Shown: positions 1 to 7,306, counted from the first letter of the stretch. The stretch: 9,370 bases of DNA from an uncultured Chloroflexota bacterium (GCA_913030785.1 CAJWER010000103.1:1-9370), one strand, 5' to 3'. Made by a program: numbers and translations. The notes: generated by a model not told the origin, from the sequence alone.

Positions 1-249
1 GCTATCGACAAGGCGGAGGTGCTATGGCCCGACGTGGTGCTCATGGACGTCCAGATGCCGGAGATGGACGGCTTGGAGGCGACTACACATATCAAAATCC
101 TCCTCAGCGACACACGAATCCTCCTGCCGACCGTGCATATGGGACTGAGGGATGAGGCCAGCGACGCTGGTGTGGATGCGTACCTCACGAAGGATACCGG
201 CAGGGAAGAGCTGCTTAAAGTGATACGGGAATTGGCAACGCTGGATTAA
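1..249 (+). CDS. Response-regulator receiver domain, C-terminal part (partial at left edge)
   Basis: The frame is open from base 1 and ends at a TAA, giving the last 82 residues of a two-component receiver (REC) domain. The phospho-acceptor Asp lies in the segment VVLMDVQMPEMDG (Asp 16 of the visible part). The switch Thr is at visible residue 44 and the conserved Lys in YLTKD at residue 64. The acidic pair that binds Mg2+ would lie upstream, outside the window. The protein stops about 18 residues after that Lys, so there is no DNA-binding or enzymatic output domain after the receiver. It is therefore either a CheY/Spo0F-like stand-alone receiver or the last domain of a longer protein such as a hybrid histidine kinase. 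The REC assignment is firm; the full architecture and partner kinase cannot be seen. The GTG at position 19 is internal to the domain and is not the start. Confidence 0.9.
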   Translation, partial: AIDKAEVLWPDVVLMDVQMPEMDGLEATTHIKILLSDTRILLPTVHMGLRDEASDAGVDAYLTKDTGREELLKVIRELATLD

Positions 250-323
250 TCTGCCAAATTCTTCGGTTCCCGGTCTCGACAATTACTGGCCTCTCGTCTC
301 AATCCACCTTGCCAAGAATGACA

Positions 324-357
324 AAAAGGGCGCCCCCAGTGCGGCGGGCGCCCTTTT
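324..357. terminator. Bidirectional intrinsic terminator
   Basis: A perfect 12-bp inverted repeat (arms 324-335 and 346-357, core GGGCGCCC) encloses a 10-nt loop. The plus strand ends in TTTT, and the minus strand reads TTTTT after the stem because of the A-run at 323-327. It lies between the converging receiver gene (+) and MMPL gene (-), so it can end transcription from both sides. Stem length, GC core and flanking T-tracts all fit a Rho-independent terminator. Confidence 0.88.
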
Positions 358-380
358 GCATGGGGGAAGAGGCGTGTTTC

Positions 381-2819
381 CTAGCGGTCGACCTCGACAG
401 GAATGGTTGCCGGAGCCAGCTGTCCGACCGGGTCGCCGAGGTTGGGACGGGTAGCTGGGGAGGGTACAGGCTGCCCCTCGGCGTTGCCGAGCTGTGGTAT
501 CCACTCGAGCCACGCCGGCAGATACCAGTTCCAGTCACCAAGTAGTTTCATTGATGCGGGCAACAGGACCGTTCGAATGACCGTGGCGTCGATTAGGACC
601 GCGACACCCAGGCCCAGGCCGAACTGCTGCAGGCCGATCTGTGGTCCGAATGCGAAGGCTCCAAAAACGCCGACCATGATCGCCGCGGCGCTCGTTATCT
701 GCGACGCCGTAACCTTGATGCCCCCTGAGACCGAGGCGTCGTTTCCGAGGCCATGGTCATAGGCTTCCTTGATCCGGTTTAGCAAGAGCATGTGGTAATC
801 CATCGATAGCCCGAACAGGATTCCGAACAGGAACAATGGCAGCCATGCTTCGATCACGCCGGTTGCCTCCGCTCCGAACCAGGTCACGCCCCAGCCCCAC
901 TGGAACACTATGACCAGCACGCCGTAGGCCGCGCCGGCGGAGAGAAGGTTGAGGACGATGGCCTTTACCGGAATTATGAGCGACCGGAACATTAAGAGGA
1001 GCAGAATAAAGGCTAGTCCCAGCACGAAGGCAAAGACGTAAGGGGCGGTCTTGATCATATGGTTTTTGAAGTCAAGACTACCGGCAGTCTTGCCTGTTAC
1101 ATATACATCCGCGCTGACACCTTCGAAGGCAGGCGGGATGATGTTGGTCCGTAGGTTTTCAACAGCTTGCTCTGCTTCGGCGTCGTCGATCCCGCCTACA
1201 AGGGGGACGCGCACCAGTAGCAGGTCGCCAGCGCCATTTACGCGAACATCGAAGGGCGCGAAATAGGCCGGATCAGCGCCGACGCTGTCGACCATCTTCG
1301 ATACAGCGCCCTGCACCTCATCGCCCGTGACATCAAGGGCGTCTACGACGACTATTGCCGGGGACATAAGTCCGGCCGTGAAGTGCTCCTCGAGCAGCTC
1401 TACCGCCCGACGCGATTCGGCGTCCATTGGTATTGCATGCGACCCACTGTTGAAGCCGAGGTTCAGTGAGAATGCTGGTAGCGCTAGGGCCACTAGCCCG
1501 GCGGCTGCCACGGTGGCGAAGATTGCAGGTTTGGCCATCACACGATCTGCGATGGCACTCCAGACTCCACCGTCGTTTGTGCCTCGGTCGCGCCCGATAA
1601 ACGGGAGCCTGAGGCGGTTGATGTTGTCGCCCAGTATTCCCAGAAGTGCTGGTAGCAAGGTTAGCGATGCGATGATGGCGAGCAACACGACGATGATGGC
1701 ACCCAGACCAAGTGATATGAACACCGGATTGAATGTCATTCCCAGGCCTGCGAGGGACAGTACCACTGTGATCCCGGCGTAGAGCACTGCTCGGCCCGTT
1801 GTGCTGCTGGCGATGCCGATGGCGTTGATCTTCGACAGGCCAGCTTTTCGCTCGCTCCGGAACCTGCTGACGATAAACAGGGAGTAGTCGATACCCACCG
1901 CCATGCCCATCAGGAGGATCATCTCGCTGTATTCCGCGCTAAGGGCGTATAGATGGCTTATCCCGCTTGCGACGGCGGAGGCCGTGATAATCGATGCTAT
2001 GGCCATTGTCAGAGGGATGACTGCCGCGACTACGGCCCGGAAAGCGATGATCAGAATTACCAGGCCAAGGATCATCGTAATCATCATGATCCGCGCAAAA
2101 CCGGCGTCCATCAACTCATCGATCTGTTTGTTGATGGAGGTGTTGCCTCCGATCACGATCTCGAATCCGTCGGCATCCTCCGAGGCTTCCCTCACAGCGT
2201 CCACGATAGCGTCGATACGGGATCTGCTACTTACCCTGTGGGGTTCCACACCGGACTCGTCTATCGTATCAATGACGACTCGCGCCAGTACCACGGTCCC
2301 ATCCGCTGAGAGCATCCCGGGGTCGTCGGTGTCGTAGTAGCTGTCGACCGACTCGACCTCGGGCATTGACCTGAGTTTGGTCACCAGGCCCTCGACCGTC
2401 GCTCGATACTCTGCGGTAGCTGCGTCTAGCTGTGGGTTGCTGAACACAAGCTGCTCTGTCGGGGGCGACTTTTCGGCAGGGGAATCGAATCGATCGTCGA
2501 GGAGGTTGGCGGCCGTGGATGACTCTCCCTCGCCATTCTCGGTAAGTTCGACCGTCTCGAATTGAGAGGATGCGACGATGGCCACTACAACTGTCAGGAG
2601 GGCTGCTCCTGTTACCCACCATCGGTGCTGGGCGCTCCAAATTGCGGCTCTGCCCGTAGCGGTTAGGGTCGACGGATCGATTGGCAGCTCATCGGGCGTC
2701 CGTTCGCCGCTCTGGACACTGCCCCTGCCGAATAATCTTTCGACTGCCTGCAACAAACGTGCCCCCTGGTAGTAGAACTGAATGGCGTAAATTCTAACGG
2801 ATGGAGTTCGGTGGGTCAT
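381..2819 (-). CDS. MMPL/RND-family transporter
   Basis: This 812-residue inner-membrane protein has the duplicated layout of the MmpL branch of the RND superfamily, whose members use the proton gradient to export lipids or other hydrophobic compounds. TM1 is near residues 67-86, followed by an extracytoplasmic domain (about 90-240). Four to five TM segments follow (about 243-400), then a second TM-loop-TM repeat starting near 433, with its membrane bundle at about 592-760. Both halves carry the Asp-Tyr pair of MmpL proton relays: GIDYSLF at D311/Y312 and LSMDYHM at D674/Y675. The family assignment is strong; the substrate is unknown. The first ~62 residues before TM1 are longer than usual, and the ATG has its purine-rich AGGCGG directly against it with no spacer. 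A TTG about 21 codons in, 4-5 nt after AGGGGG, is an alternative start. An upstream same-strand gene encodes a secreted protein, and a terminator follows the stop. Confidence 0.93.
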   Translation of the reverse strand: MTHRTPSVRIYAIQFYYQGARLLQAVERLFGRGSVQSGERTPDELPIDPSTLTATGRAAIWSAQHRWWVTGAALLTVVVAIVASSQFETVELTENGEGESSTAANLLDDRFDSPAEKSPPTEQLVFSNPQLDAATAEYRATVEGLVTKLRSMPEVESVDSYYDTDDPGMLSADGTVVLARVVIDTIDESGVEPHRVSSRSRIDAIVDAVREASEDADGFEIVIGGNTSINKQIDELMDAGFARIMMITMILGLVILIIAFRAVVAAVIPLTMAIASIITASAVASGISHLYALSAEYSEMILLMGMAVGIDYSLFIVSRFRSERKAGLSKINAIGIASSTTGRAVLYAGITVVLSLAGLGMTFNPVFISLGLGAIIVVLLAIIASLTLLPALLGILGDNINRLRLPFIGRDRGTNDGGVWSAIADRVMAKPAIFATVAAAGLVALALPAFSLNLGFNSGSHAIPMDAESRRAVELLEEHFTAGLMSPAIVVVDALDVTGDEVQGAVSKMVDSVGADPAYFAPFDVRVNGAGDLLLVRVPLVGGIDDAEAEQAVENLRTNIIPPAFEGVSADVYVTGKTAGSLDFKNHMIKTAPYVFAFVLGLAFILLLLMFRSLIIPVKAIVLNLLSAGAAYGVLVIVFQWGWGVTWFGAEATGVIEAWLPLFLFGILFGLSMDYHMLLLNRIKEAYDHGLGNDASVSGGIKVTASQITSAAAIMVGVFGAFAFGPQIGLQQFGLGLGVAVLIDATVIRTVLLPASMKLLGDWNWYLPAWLEWIPQLGNAEGQPVPSPATRPNLGDPVGQLAPATIPVEVDR

Positions 2820-2885
2820 CCGCCTAGCTATCTAATTGCTTTCGGACTTTCGGTCGGCAATCACTCGTACTGTTGGACCAGTGGG

Positions 2886-2909
2886 ACATCTCCCATTCGT
2901 ACGAGATGT
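2886..2909. promoter_or_regulatory. Inverted repeat upstream of the MMPL gene, possible operator
   Basis: A 7-bp perfect inverted repeat, ACATCTC (2886-2892) and GAGATGT (2903-2909), is separated by 10 bp; the spacer plus arm edge contains the palindrome CGTACG. It lies about 65 bp upstream of the MMPL start, inside the 149-bp gap after the secreted-protein gene. A TATAGT hexamer on the minus strand about 20 bp further upstream could be a -10 box, but I found no convincing -35. MMPL transporter genes are often controlled by TetR-type repressors binding such dyads. No regulator gene is visible here, so the operator role is inference. Confidence 0.35.
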
Positions 2910-2968
2910 TGTTCACCGCACTACTATAAACGTTGTAGAAGACCAATTGGTGAGTTACGGACGATGAG

Positions 2969-3430
2969 CTACCCCTCGGGCTCCGGCAGCTTTTCGATAG
3001 ATGGTATAGGTTCGCCCGAGGCCTCGAAACGTACGGGGATGCTCACCAGGATGCGGTTGAAGAACTCCCGGCTCACGTGATAGGGCTGGGTGCCATCGTT
3101 GCCAGAGGCGTCGGCCACACGGACATTTACCGTGTAACGGATATTCGAGTACTTCTGACCTAGGAGCCTTTCCATCTCTTTTGTGACGACGGCTTGCTCA
3201 TCTTCGGGATTGAAAAATCCCTCGTAGTCCTCGTCATTGATCCGGATGGAAGGTTGGTCGTCCGCAACATCAGGAACGGTGCCTGTCACGTTTTGCAATA
3301 TGATCCATAATGTGTCATCCACCGCTCCGGAAACCGTTTTGTGGTCCATATCACCTTCCAGAATCTGGCTGCTGGACCCTAGAGACGCCAGAGATAGCAT
3401 AGTCACAATGGTGATCAGCAGTTTGGTCAC
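2969..3430 (-). CDS. Secreted or periplasm-facing protein of unknown function (signal peptide)
   Basis: This is a 153-residue protein that I do not recognise. Residues 1 to about 21 look like a Sec signal peptide: a short Lys-containing n-region, a hydrophobic stretch LLITIVTMLSLASLG, and a Ser-rich cleavage zone. No Cys follows, so it is not a lipoprotein. The mature part (about 130 residues) is acidic, has no further membrane segment, and alternates beta-like stretches (IRYTVNVRVAD, ILVSIPVRFE) with a charged middle region. The start is a GTG, chosen because a strong GGAGG lies 5 nt upstream. It lies 149 bp upstream of the MMPL gene on the same strand, so a link to that transporter is possible, but the gap and inverted repeat argue against tight coupling. 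The coding call is strong; the function is unknown. Confidence 0.8.
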   Translation of the reverse strand: MTKLLITIVTMLSLASLGSSSQILEGDMDHKTVSGAVDDTLWIILQNVTGTVPDVADDQPSIRINDEDYEGFFNPEDEQAVVTKEMERLLGQKYSNIRYTVNVRVADASGNDGTQPYHVSREFFNRILVSIPVRFEASGEPIPSIEKLPEPEG

Positions 3431-3435
3431 TGTAT

Positions 3436-3440
3436 CCTCC
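3436..3440 (-). promoter_or_regulatory. Ribosome binding site of the secreted-protein gene
   Basis: On the minus strand this reads GGAGG, 5 nt before a GTG at 3430. It fixes a non-ATG start that also gives a complete signal peptide. Confidence 0.8.
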
Positions 3441-3608
3441 GCTCGGTTGATGGGATCGGAGTTGAATTGGCGGAGCGTTCAGCGATTATCGGGGGTGCGA
3501 GGTGTTCGTGCGTCGGCTGGGCAGGGGATTTCGTGTGGGACATTCGATGGAAGGCATTCTCATGCTGAAGGCTGATGGTTGGTGGCCCGTTCGGGGGAAT
3601 GCGGCGGC

Positions 3609-3637
3609 AAAAAGGTGGCTATCGCCTGTTAGGCGAT
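3609..3637 (-). terminator. Probable terminator of the VTT-domain gene
   Basis: On the minus strand a 6-bp perfect stem (ATCGCC and GGCGAT, 3621-3637, 5-nt loop) lies just after the stop of the VTT gene. It is followed 7 nt later by a TTTTT run (3609-3613). The spacing between stem and T-run is longer than ideal, so this is a moderate call. It would separate the VTT gene from the secreted-protein gene downstream. Confidence 0.5.
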
Positions 3638-3645
3638 GTGGGTTG

Positions 3646-4285
3646 CTATTTCAGAACGCCCTGGCTGAACGCGTTCAACTCGTGGTAGACAGCCAGCGAT
3701 ATGAGGGTGATCTTGAGGGTCTTGCCAGCGGCCACGATCACGAAGAATTTCCAAGCTGGGTATCTTACTGCTCCGGCCCAGATGCCAGCGATATCGAATG
3801 GCAGCGGGAACGCCGCAAAGGCGAATATGGCGATGCCGAACCTGCGCTCTGCCAGCGCGTTGAATCTGGAGCACAACCGGCCACCCTCAAGGGCGTGACT
3901 CCCCGTGACGCCAAGGGTATATCCGACCATCTCACCGAGGGCAGCGCCGATGCCTCCGACAATGACGATTACCGGCGGGTTGAGTACAGTTGCCATGGCA
4001 GCCGCATATGCGGGGGCCCGGCGTAGGGACCAAAATCACGGCACTGGTGCCAGCTTCCACGAGGAAGATCGCCGCGTATCTCCAAGTACCGATGCCCGTA
4101 AACAGGTCCCTGAACTGCATCACGGCATGGGCCAGCGACAGGGAGAGGGTTGCCACTCCCAGGAACCCGAAAAGGATTGCTGGGCGCAGCGAGGCTCTGG
4201 CGGCTTCGGCTAGAAATGAAATTAGGCCTGACGCTGACTCGGGCTGTCCGAGAGATGTTGACTGCTGTACGGTAGATTGAAGCAT
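3646..4285 (-). pseudogene. VTT-domain (DedA/SNARE-associated) membrane protein, split by a frameshift
   Basis: Two overlapping minus-strand frames form one protein. The first runs from the ATG at 4285 through LVEAGTSAVILVPTPGP; the second continues in the next frame as AYAAAMATVLNPPVIVIVGG and ends at 3646. Removing one base from the C5 run (G5 on the plus strand, 4012-4016) joins them into 212 residues, close to a usual VTT length. The joined protein has hydrophobic segments near 34-54, 68-86, 102-124, 149-172 and 178-199. It keeps family features: a Pro-Gly turn between membrane segments, GxxxGEMVGYTLG, and a PLPFDIAGIWAG...GKTLKI block near the C-terminus. VTT proteins act in bacterial membrane homeostasis, including lipid flipping for some members. 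As read, translation would end in a short nonsense tail in frame one. A homopolymer sequencing error is as likely as a real lesion, because both halves look intact. The start has only a weak ribosome site. Confidence 0.8.
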
Positions 4286-4313
4286 CTGATCTCGCTTCTG
4301 GAACCTTGAGTGG

Positions 4314-4562
4314 TTACTTGATCAAAGGATAGAGGGCGACGATCGCCGGTTCATCATCTGGCTGATCGATTTGGTACCCCGAAATAGGGTGGATACACGC
4401 CTCCAGCGCCTGCCCCAGCAGACATTTCCCATTGGTATGATGCGGCGTCCCATCATGGTGGTCCGTTTCGTCGCTCAGACCCTGACGGGCCGGTGACAAG
4501 AAGCTGACAGTTTGCCGACGAAATACGGCCTGCAACATCGTCCCGACCGCGGCGGCATGCAT
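4314..4562 (-). CDS. Doubtful small hypothetical protein (82 aa)
   Basis: An ATG-to-TAA frame of 82 residues fills most of the gap upstream of the VTT gene, on the same strand and 28 bp before it. Codon choice looks compatible with coding (many CTG, GAT, GCG, CAG codons). The second half is rich in His and Asp and has two Cys (KCLL, EACIHP). There is no recognisable domain, signal peptide or membrane segment. No Shine-Dalgarno precedes the ATG; an in-frame ATG at codon 9 is an alternative. It could be a real short gene leading into the VTT gene, a decayed gene remnant, or chance. Confidence 0.3.
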   Translation of the reverse strand: MHAAAVGTMLQAVFRRQTVSFLSPARQGLSDETDHHDGTPHHTNGKCLLGQALEACIHPISGYQIDQPDDEPAIVALYPLIK

Positions 4563-4632
4563 ACGTGTAGAATGGTCGCCGGTCCGCTGCGTATCGCTGA
4601 AAAGTCCGTAGTTGTTGGATATTCGCTAGATC

Positions 4633-4638
4633 GAGGAG
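4633..4638 (+). promoter_or_regulatory. Ribosome binding site of the EamA transporter gene
   Basis: GAGGAG lies 6 nt before a TTG at 4645. This decides a TTG start that places the first membrane helix immediately at the N-terminus, as is usual in this family. Confidence 0.8.
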
Positions 4639-4644
4639 TTCCTA

Positions 4645-5550
4645 TTGTCCTGGTTTTGGGTCGCATTGCTCAGCGCCGCGCTGCTGGGTCTGGTCGGTAT
4701 CCTAGACAAGACCTTGCTTTTCCACTTCGCGAAGTCGTGGCTGACTCTGCCACTGTTGATTGGTATAGCCCAGGGAGTAATAGGCATAACTCTATTGCTG
4801 GTGCTTCCCTGGACCGATGCGGGCGCAGCCGCGATTGGATGGGCGGTACTCTCTGGACTGCTGTGGGGAATCGGTTCACTGTTTCTGTTTTATCTGCTTT
4901 TAGAGAGAGAGGCATCCAAGACCATACCTATATTCCAGACCTTCCCGGCGTTCGTCGCGCCGATGGCCGTGATATTTCTCGGGGAAGATCTGGCTTTGTA
5001 TCAATGGATAGCCATCCTTGCCGTTGTCGCCGGCGCAGTAATGAACTCGATAAAGCGCGACGCTGGATATGGCGGGATGTCCGTCGACGGGGCCTTCTAT
5101 GTGCTGATCGCCGCCAGCGTTCTGGCTGCGGCGGCAAATATTGCGGGCAAGCTGGCGGTTGACAGCATGGAGGTCTTACCGGCCCACGCGTTCAGGGTAT
5201 TGGGGATGTCTTCAGTGATGCTTGTCGTCAGTCTTCGCCGAGCCCCTATGAGGGAGGTATTGGGATTCTTCAAAAGTAGGAGTCCAGCGCTTGGGATCTT
5301 TGGCTTGAACGAGTTCGTCGTGGCCAATACGGGGATGCTCATAAACTTGTGGGCGATATCCCTCGGCCCGGTGTCACTCGTGACGGCGGTAACGGCCACC
5401 ACATCGCTCTTCCTGCTGGCATACGGGTTTGCGCTGGCGCTGGTTTTCAAGGGCGCGCTGGGGGAGCAGATTTCCGCGGGCAGTGTTGCGATCAAGGTCG
5501 TTTCCACGGCCACGATGGTTGTGGGAGTCGCCGTGATCGCAATCGAGTGA
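4645..5550 (+). CDS. EamA-family (drug/metabolite transporter superfamily) permease
   Basis: This 301-residue integral membrane protein has about ten hydrophobic segments in two EamA-like repeats of five. The first repeat ends with the family hallmark near residues 88-135: a basic/acidic turn, then SKTIPIFQTFPAFVAPMAVI, a Gly-Glu-Asp pair (LGEDLALYQW) and a Gly-containing last helix. The second repeat starts after the Lys-Arg-Asp linker (about 137) and contains the matching segment AISLGPVSLVTAVTATTSLF (about 217-236). DMT permeases carry small metabolites or drugs across the cytoplasmic membrane; the substrate cannot be told from sequence. The TTG start is backed by GAGGAG. The gene stands alone on the plus strand, diverging from the VTT gene. 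It converges with the ABC permease gene, with 18 bp between stops, so transcripts from the two sides may overlap. Confidence 0.9.
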   Translation: MSWFWVALLSAALLGLVGILDKTLLFHFAKSWLTLPLLIGIAQGVIGITLLLVLPWTDAGAAAIGWAVLSGLLWGIGSLFLFYLLLEREASKTIPIFQTFPAFVAPMAVIFLGEDLALYQWIAILAVVAGAVMNSIKRDAGYGGMSVDGAFYVLIAASVLAAAANIAGKLAVDSMEVLPAHAFRVLGMSSVMLVVSLRRAPMREVLGFFKSRSPALGIFGLNEFVVANTGMLINLWAISLGPVSLVTAVTATTSLFLLAYGFALALVFKGALGEQISAGSVAIKVVSTATMVVGVAVIAIE

Positions 5551-5568
5551 ACCTTGTGTCTGTGCGGC

Positions 5569-6366
5569 TCAGACGCCCAGGTCTCGCCTCTCGAATGTGA
5601 CCGTCGCGAGCGCGTAGAGTACTGTGGCGATGAGCAACAGGACGCCGACATGGCCGAGGTGGAGGCCATTGGTGATGGGGTCCGAGCCGCTGTAATAGTG
5701 GAATGGCGAGATGAATCGGGCCGGCTCAAGGGACTCAACCGCTGGTGTTAGGGCGTTGATGAGATACGTCGTGACTCCAACGACGCTCCCGATGGCAATG
5801 CTGAACGCCCGGCGTCCGGTCGTTGCGCCCAGTGCCAACGCGAGGGACCCGAACGCCATTCCGAGGAATCCGGCGGAGAGGGTCGCCGCGGCAACCTTCA
5901 GAAGTGATATGTCCATATTGACGGCCACGACCCCCACCGCGAGTCCAATCCAGGTCGCGACGACCAGTACGATGATCGCCGCCAGCATCGCTGCCCACTT
6001 GTGGGCCAGCACCAGTCGGCGGGATATCGGGCTGCTCATCAGCAGGTCGAGCGTCCCTTTTTCCTCCTCGCCAGCAATGGCCGCACTGCCCTGAGTGACG
6101 GCGAATCCCAGGAACAGCATCGGGAGTACTAGGAAGAATAGCTGGCTGTTCAGGAAGCCTTCGGGGGAGGTGAGATCCTCGATGTCTCCTATGAAGGCCT
6201 TCATCAAGGAGTTCTCGTCGGACAGAATGTCGTTCAGTTCGGGGGCATTGCTCAGGCTGGGGTAGAACAGCATAGTGACGAGTGAGATAGCCACCATTCC
6301 GATCCCCCACCACATTAGGGAGCGGCGCTGATACCATAGGGTCTTGAGGAATACGTTATTCAGCAT
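5569..6366 (-). CDS. ABC-2 type transporter permease
   Basis: This 265-residue membrane subunit of an ABC exporter has six predicted TM segments, at about 18-37, 75-97, 126-148, 160-180, 187-207 and 235-257. Between TM2 and TM3 lies the typical ABC-2 cytoplasmic motif GEEEKGTLDLLMSSPISRR (about 99-117), which couples to the ATPase. Its ATG overlaps the end of the upstream ATPase gene by 11 bp, so the pair is co-transcribed, probably translationally coupled, and forms one exporter. With one small permease and one ATPase gene, the complex may be a homodimer of each, or the permease may pair with one encoded elsewhere. The substrate is unknown; relatives export drugs, peptides or polymers, or act in resistance and sodium extrusion. 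The gene ends 18 bp from the converging EamA gene with only a weak 5-bp hairpin between. Confidence 0.93.
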   Translation of the reverse strand: MLNNVFLKTLWYQRRSLMWWGIGMVAISLVTMLFYPSLSNAPELNDILSDENSLMKAFIGDIEDLTSPEGFLNSQLFFLVLPMLFLGFAVTQGSAAIAGEEEKGTLDLLMSSPISRRLVLAHKWAAMLAAIIVLVVATWIGLAVGVVAVNMDISLLKVAAATLSAGFLGMAFGSLALALGATTGRRAFSIAIGSVVGVTTYLINALTPAVESLEPARFISPFHYYSGSDPITNGLHLGHVGVLLLIATVLYALATVTFERRDLGV

Positions 6367-7258
6367 CGGTGTCTCCGTCGCCGTAGTAGGACAGGAACAC
6401 CTCTTCGAGGTGTGGCTCCTGGGTTACGATCTTTGTCACTTCGAATCGGGCTGCAGCTTTGACCACAGCATCCGGGCTGCCCAGGACCGTACATGTGAGC
6501 ACGCTGTCCTTGACCTCAATGTCCTGCACACCTGGTACGTCCTCGAAGTCAGTGGCGGTGACCGGCGTACCAAAGTGGAACTCGATTCTGTGTAGCGCCC
6601 TCTCTTTGAGCGCGGCGACATCTTCCACGGTAACGAGTTGACCACGCCGGATGATCCCAACACGGTCGCAAAGGCGTTCTACCTCGGGCAGGACATGGGA
6701 CGAGATGAAGACGGTGCGTCCATCTGCCTTGACCTCCTCCACCATCTCGTGAAACTCCTGCTGAAGGAGAGGGTCGAGCCCGGACGTTGGCTCGTCCATG
6801 ATGATCAGTTCGGGGTGGTGCATGAAGGCCTGAATGAGTCCGATCTTCTGGCGGTTGCCGCGGGATAGTGTCTTCACGGGACGGGAAAGCTCGGCGCCCA
6901 GGCGGTCTCTAAGCTGCTCTACGTACGCCCAGTCGACCCCGCCGCGCAGCGCGGCGCTGTAGGCAAGCACCTGACGCCCGGTTAACCTGTCGTACAGCAC
7001 TATGTCGCCTGGAAGGTACCCGACTCTTGCCCGTATGACGCGGCTGTCCTGGCGGGAATCGAGGCCGAAGATGGATGCGCTGCCGTGGGTCGGGCGGATG
7101 AAATCGAGCAGGGTACGGATCGTCGTGCTCTTGCCAGACCCGTTTGGGCCCAGGTAGCCGAAGACCTCTCCTTCGTAGACCTCCAGGTTGATCTTTTTCA
7201 GAGCCTCCTGGCTACCGTAGGACTTGCTCAAGTCGTTCGTGGCGACTACTGGATTCAA
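6356..7258 (-). CDS. ABC transporter ATP-binding protein
   Basis: This is the nucleotide-binding subunit of the ABC-2 exporter encoded just downstream (11-bp overlap), cytoplasmic and peripheral to the membrane. Numbered from the chosen start (300 aa): Walker A GPNGSGKST at 37-45, signature LSRGNRQKIG at about 131-140, Walker B LIIMDEP at 151-157, D-loop SGLDP, and switch His in SSH at 188. The Q-loop region reads GYLPGD, without the usual Gln, and the signature is LSRGN rather than LSGGQ; both variants are known in the DrrA/CcmA-like exporter group. The last ~100 residues form the group's C-terminal extension. The start is the TTG at 7258 because GAGAGG lies 7 nt upstream; a TTG at 7273 is in frame but lacks a site. 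The gene begins 48 bp after the jelly-roll gene on the same strand, so the three may be one operon. Confidence 0.94.
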   Translation of the reverse strand: MNPVVATNDLSKSYGSQEALKKINLEVYEGEVFGYLGPNGSGKSTTIRTLLDFIRPTHGSASIFGLDSRQDSRVIRARVGYLPGDIVLYDRLTGRQVLAYSAALRGGVDWAYVEQLRDRLGAELSRPVKTLSRGNRQKIGLIQAFMHHPELIIMDEPTSGLDPLLQQEFHEMVEEVKADGRTVFISSHVLPEVERLCDRVGIIRRGQLVTVEDVAALKERALHRIEFHFGTPVTATDFEDVPGVQDIEVKDSVLTCTVLGSPDAVVKAAARFEVTKIVTQEPHLEEVFLSYYGDGDTDAE

Positions 7259-7265
7259 TGTCCAA

Positions 7266-7271
7266 CCTCTC
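7266..7271 (-). promoter_or_regulatory. Ribosome binding site of the ABC ATPase gene
   Basis: The minus strand reads GAGAGG, 7 nt before the TTG at 7258. It favours this start over the in-frame TTG at 7273. Confidence 0.6.
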
Positions 7272-7306
7272 AAGGAGCTCGTCTGACAGGAGAGCTACCC
7301 CGCAAT

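Larger units (their letters stand above)
4286..4644. other. Largely empty region between VTT and EamA genes
   Basis: About 360 bp lie between the divergent VTT (-) and EamA (+) starts, so promoters for both must be here. I found no good -35/-10 pair on either strand. The only coding candidate is a small minus-strand ORF at 4314-4562, which has no ribosome site. No repeats, tRNA or strong hairpin were seen. Confidence 0.5.

Noticed and set aside
3502..4026. Long plus-strand open frame opposite the VTT gene
   Set aside because: It lies antisense to a well-supported membrane protein, has no recognisable domain, and its composition follows from the opposite-strand codons.
4512..5162. Plus-strand frame of about 216 codons overlapping the EamA gene
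   Set aside because: It is out of frame with the clear 10-TM protein; its product is Arg/Gly-rich with no membrane or domain pattern, and the EamA start has a strong ribosome site.
5558..5574. Hairpin GTCTG / CAGAC between the converging EamA and permease genes
   Set aside because: The stem is only 5 bp and no T-run follows on either strand, so it is not convincing as a terminator.
5735..6337. Minus-strand frame of 200 codons inside the ABC permease gene
   Set aside because: It is a shifted shadow of the permease, rich in Arg, Pro and Gly, with no motif and no ribosome site.
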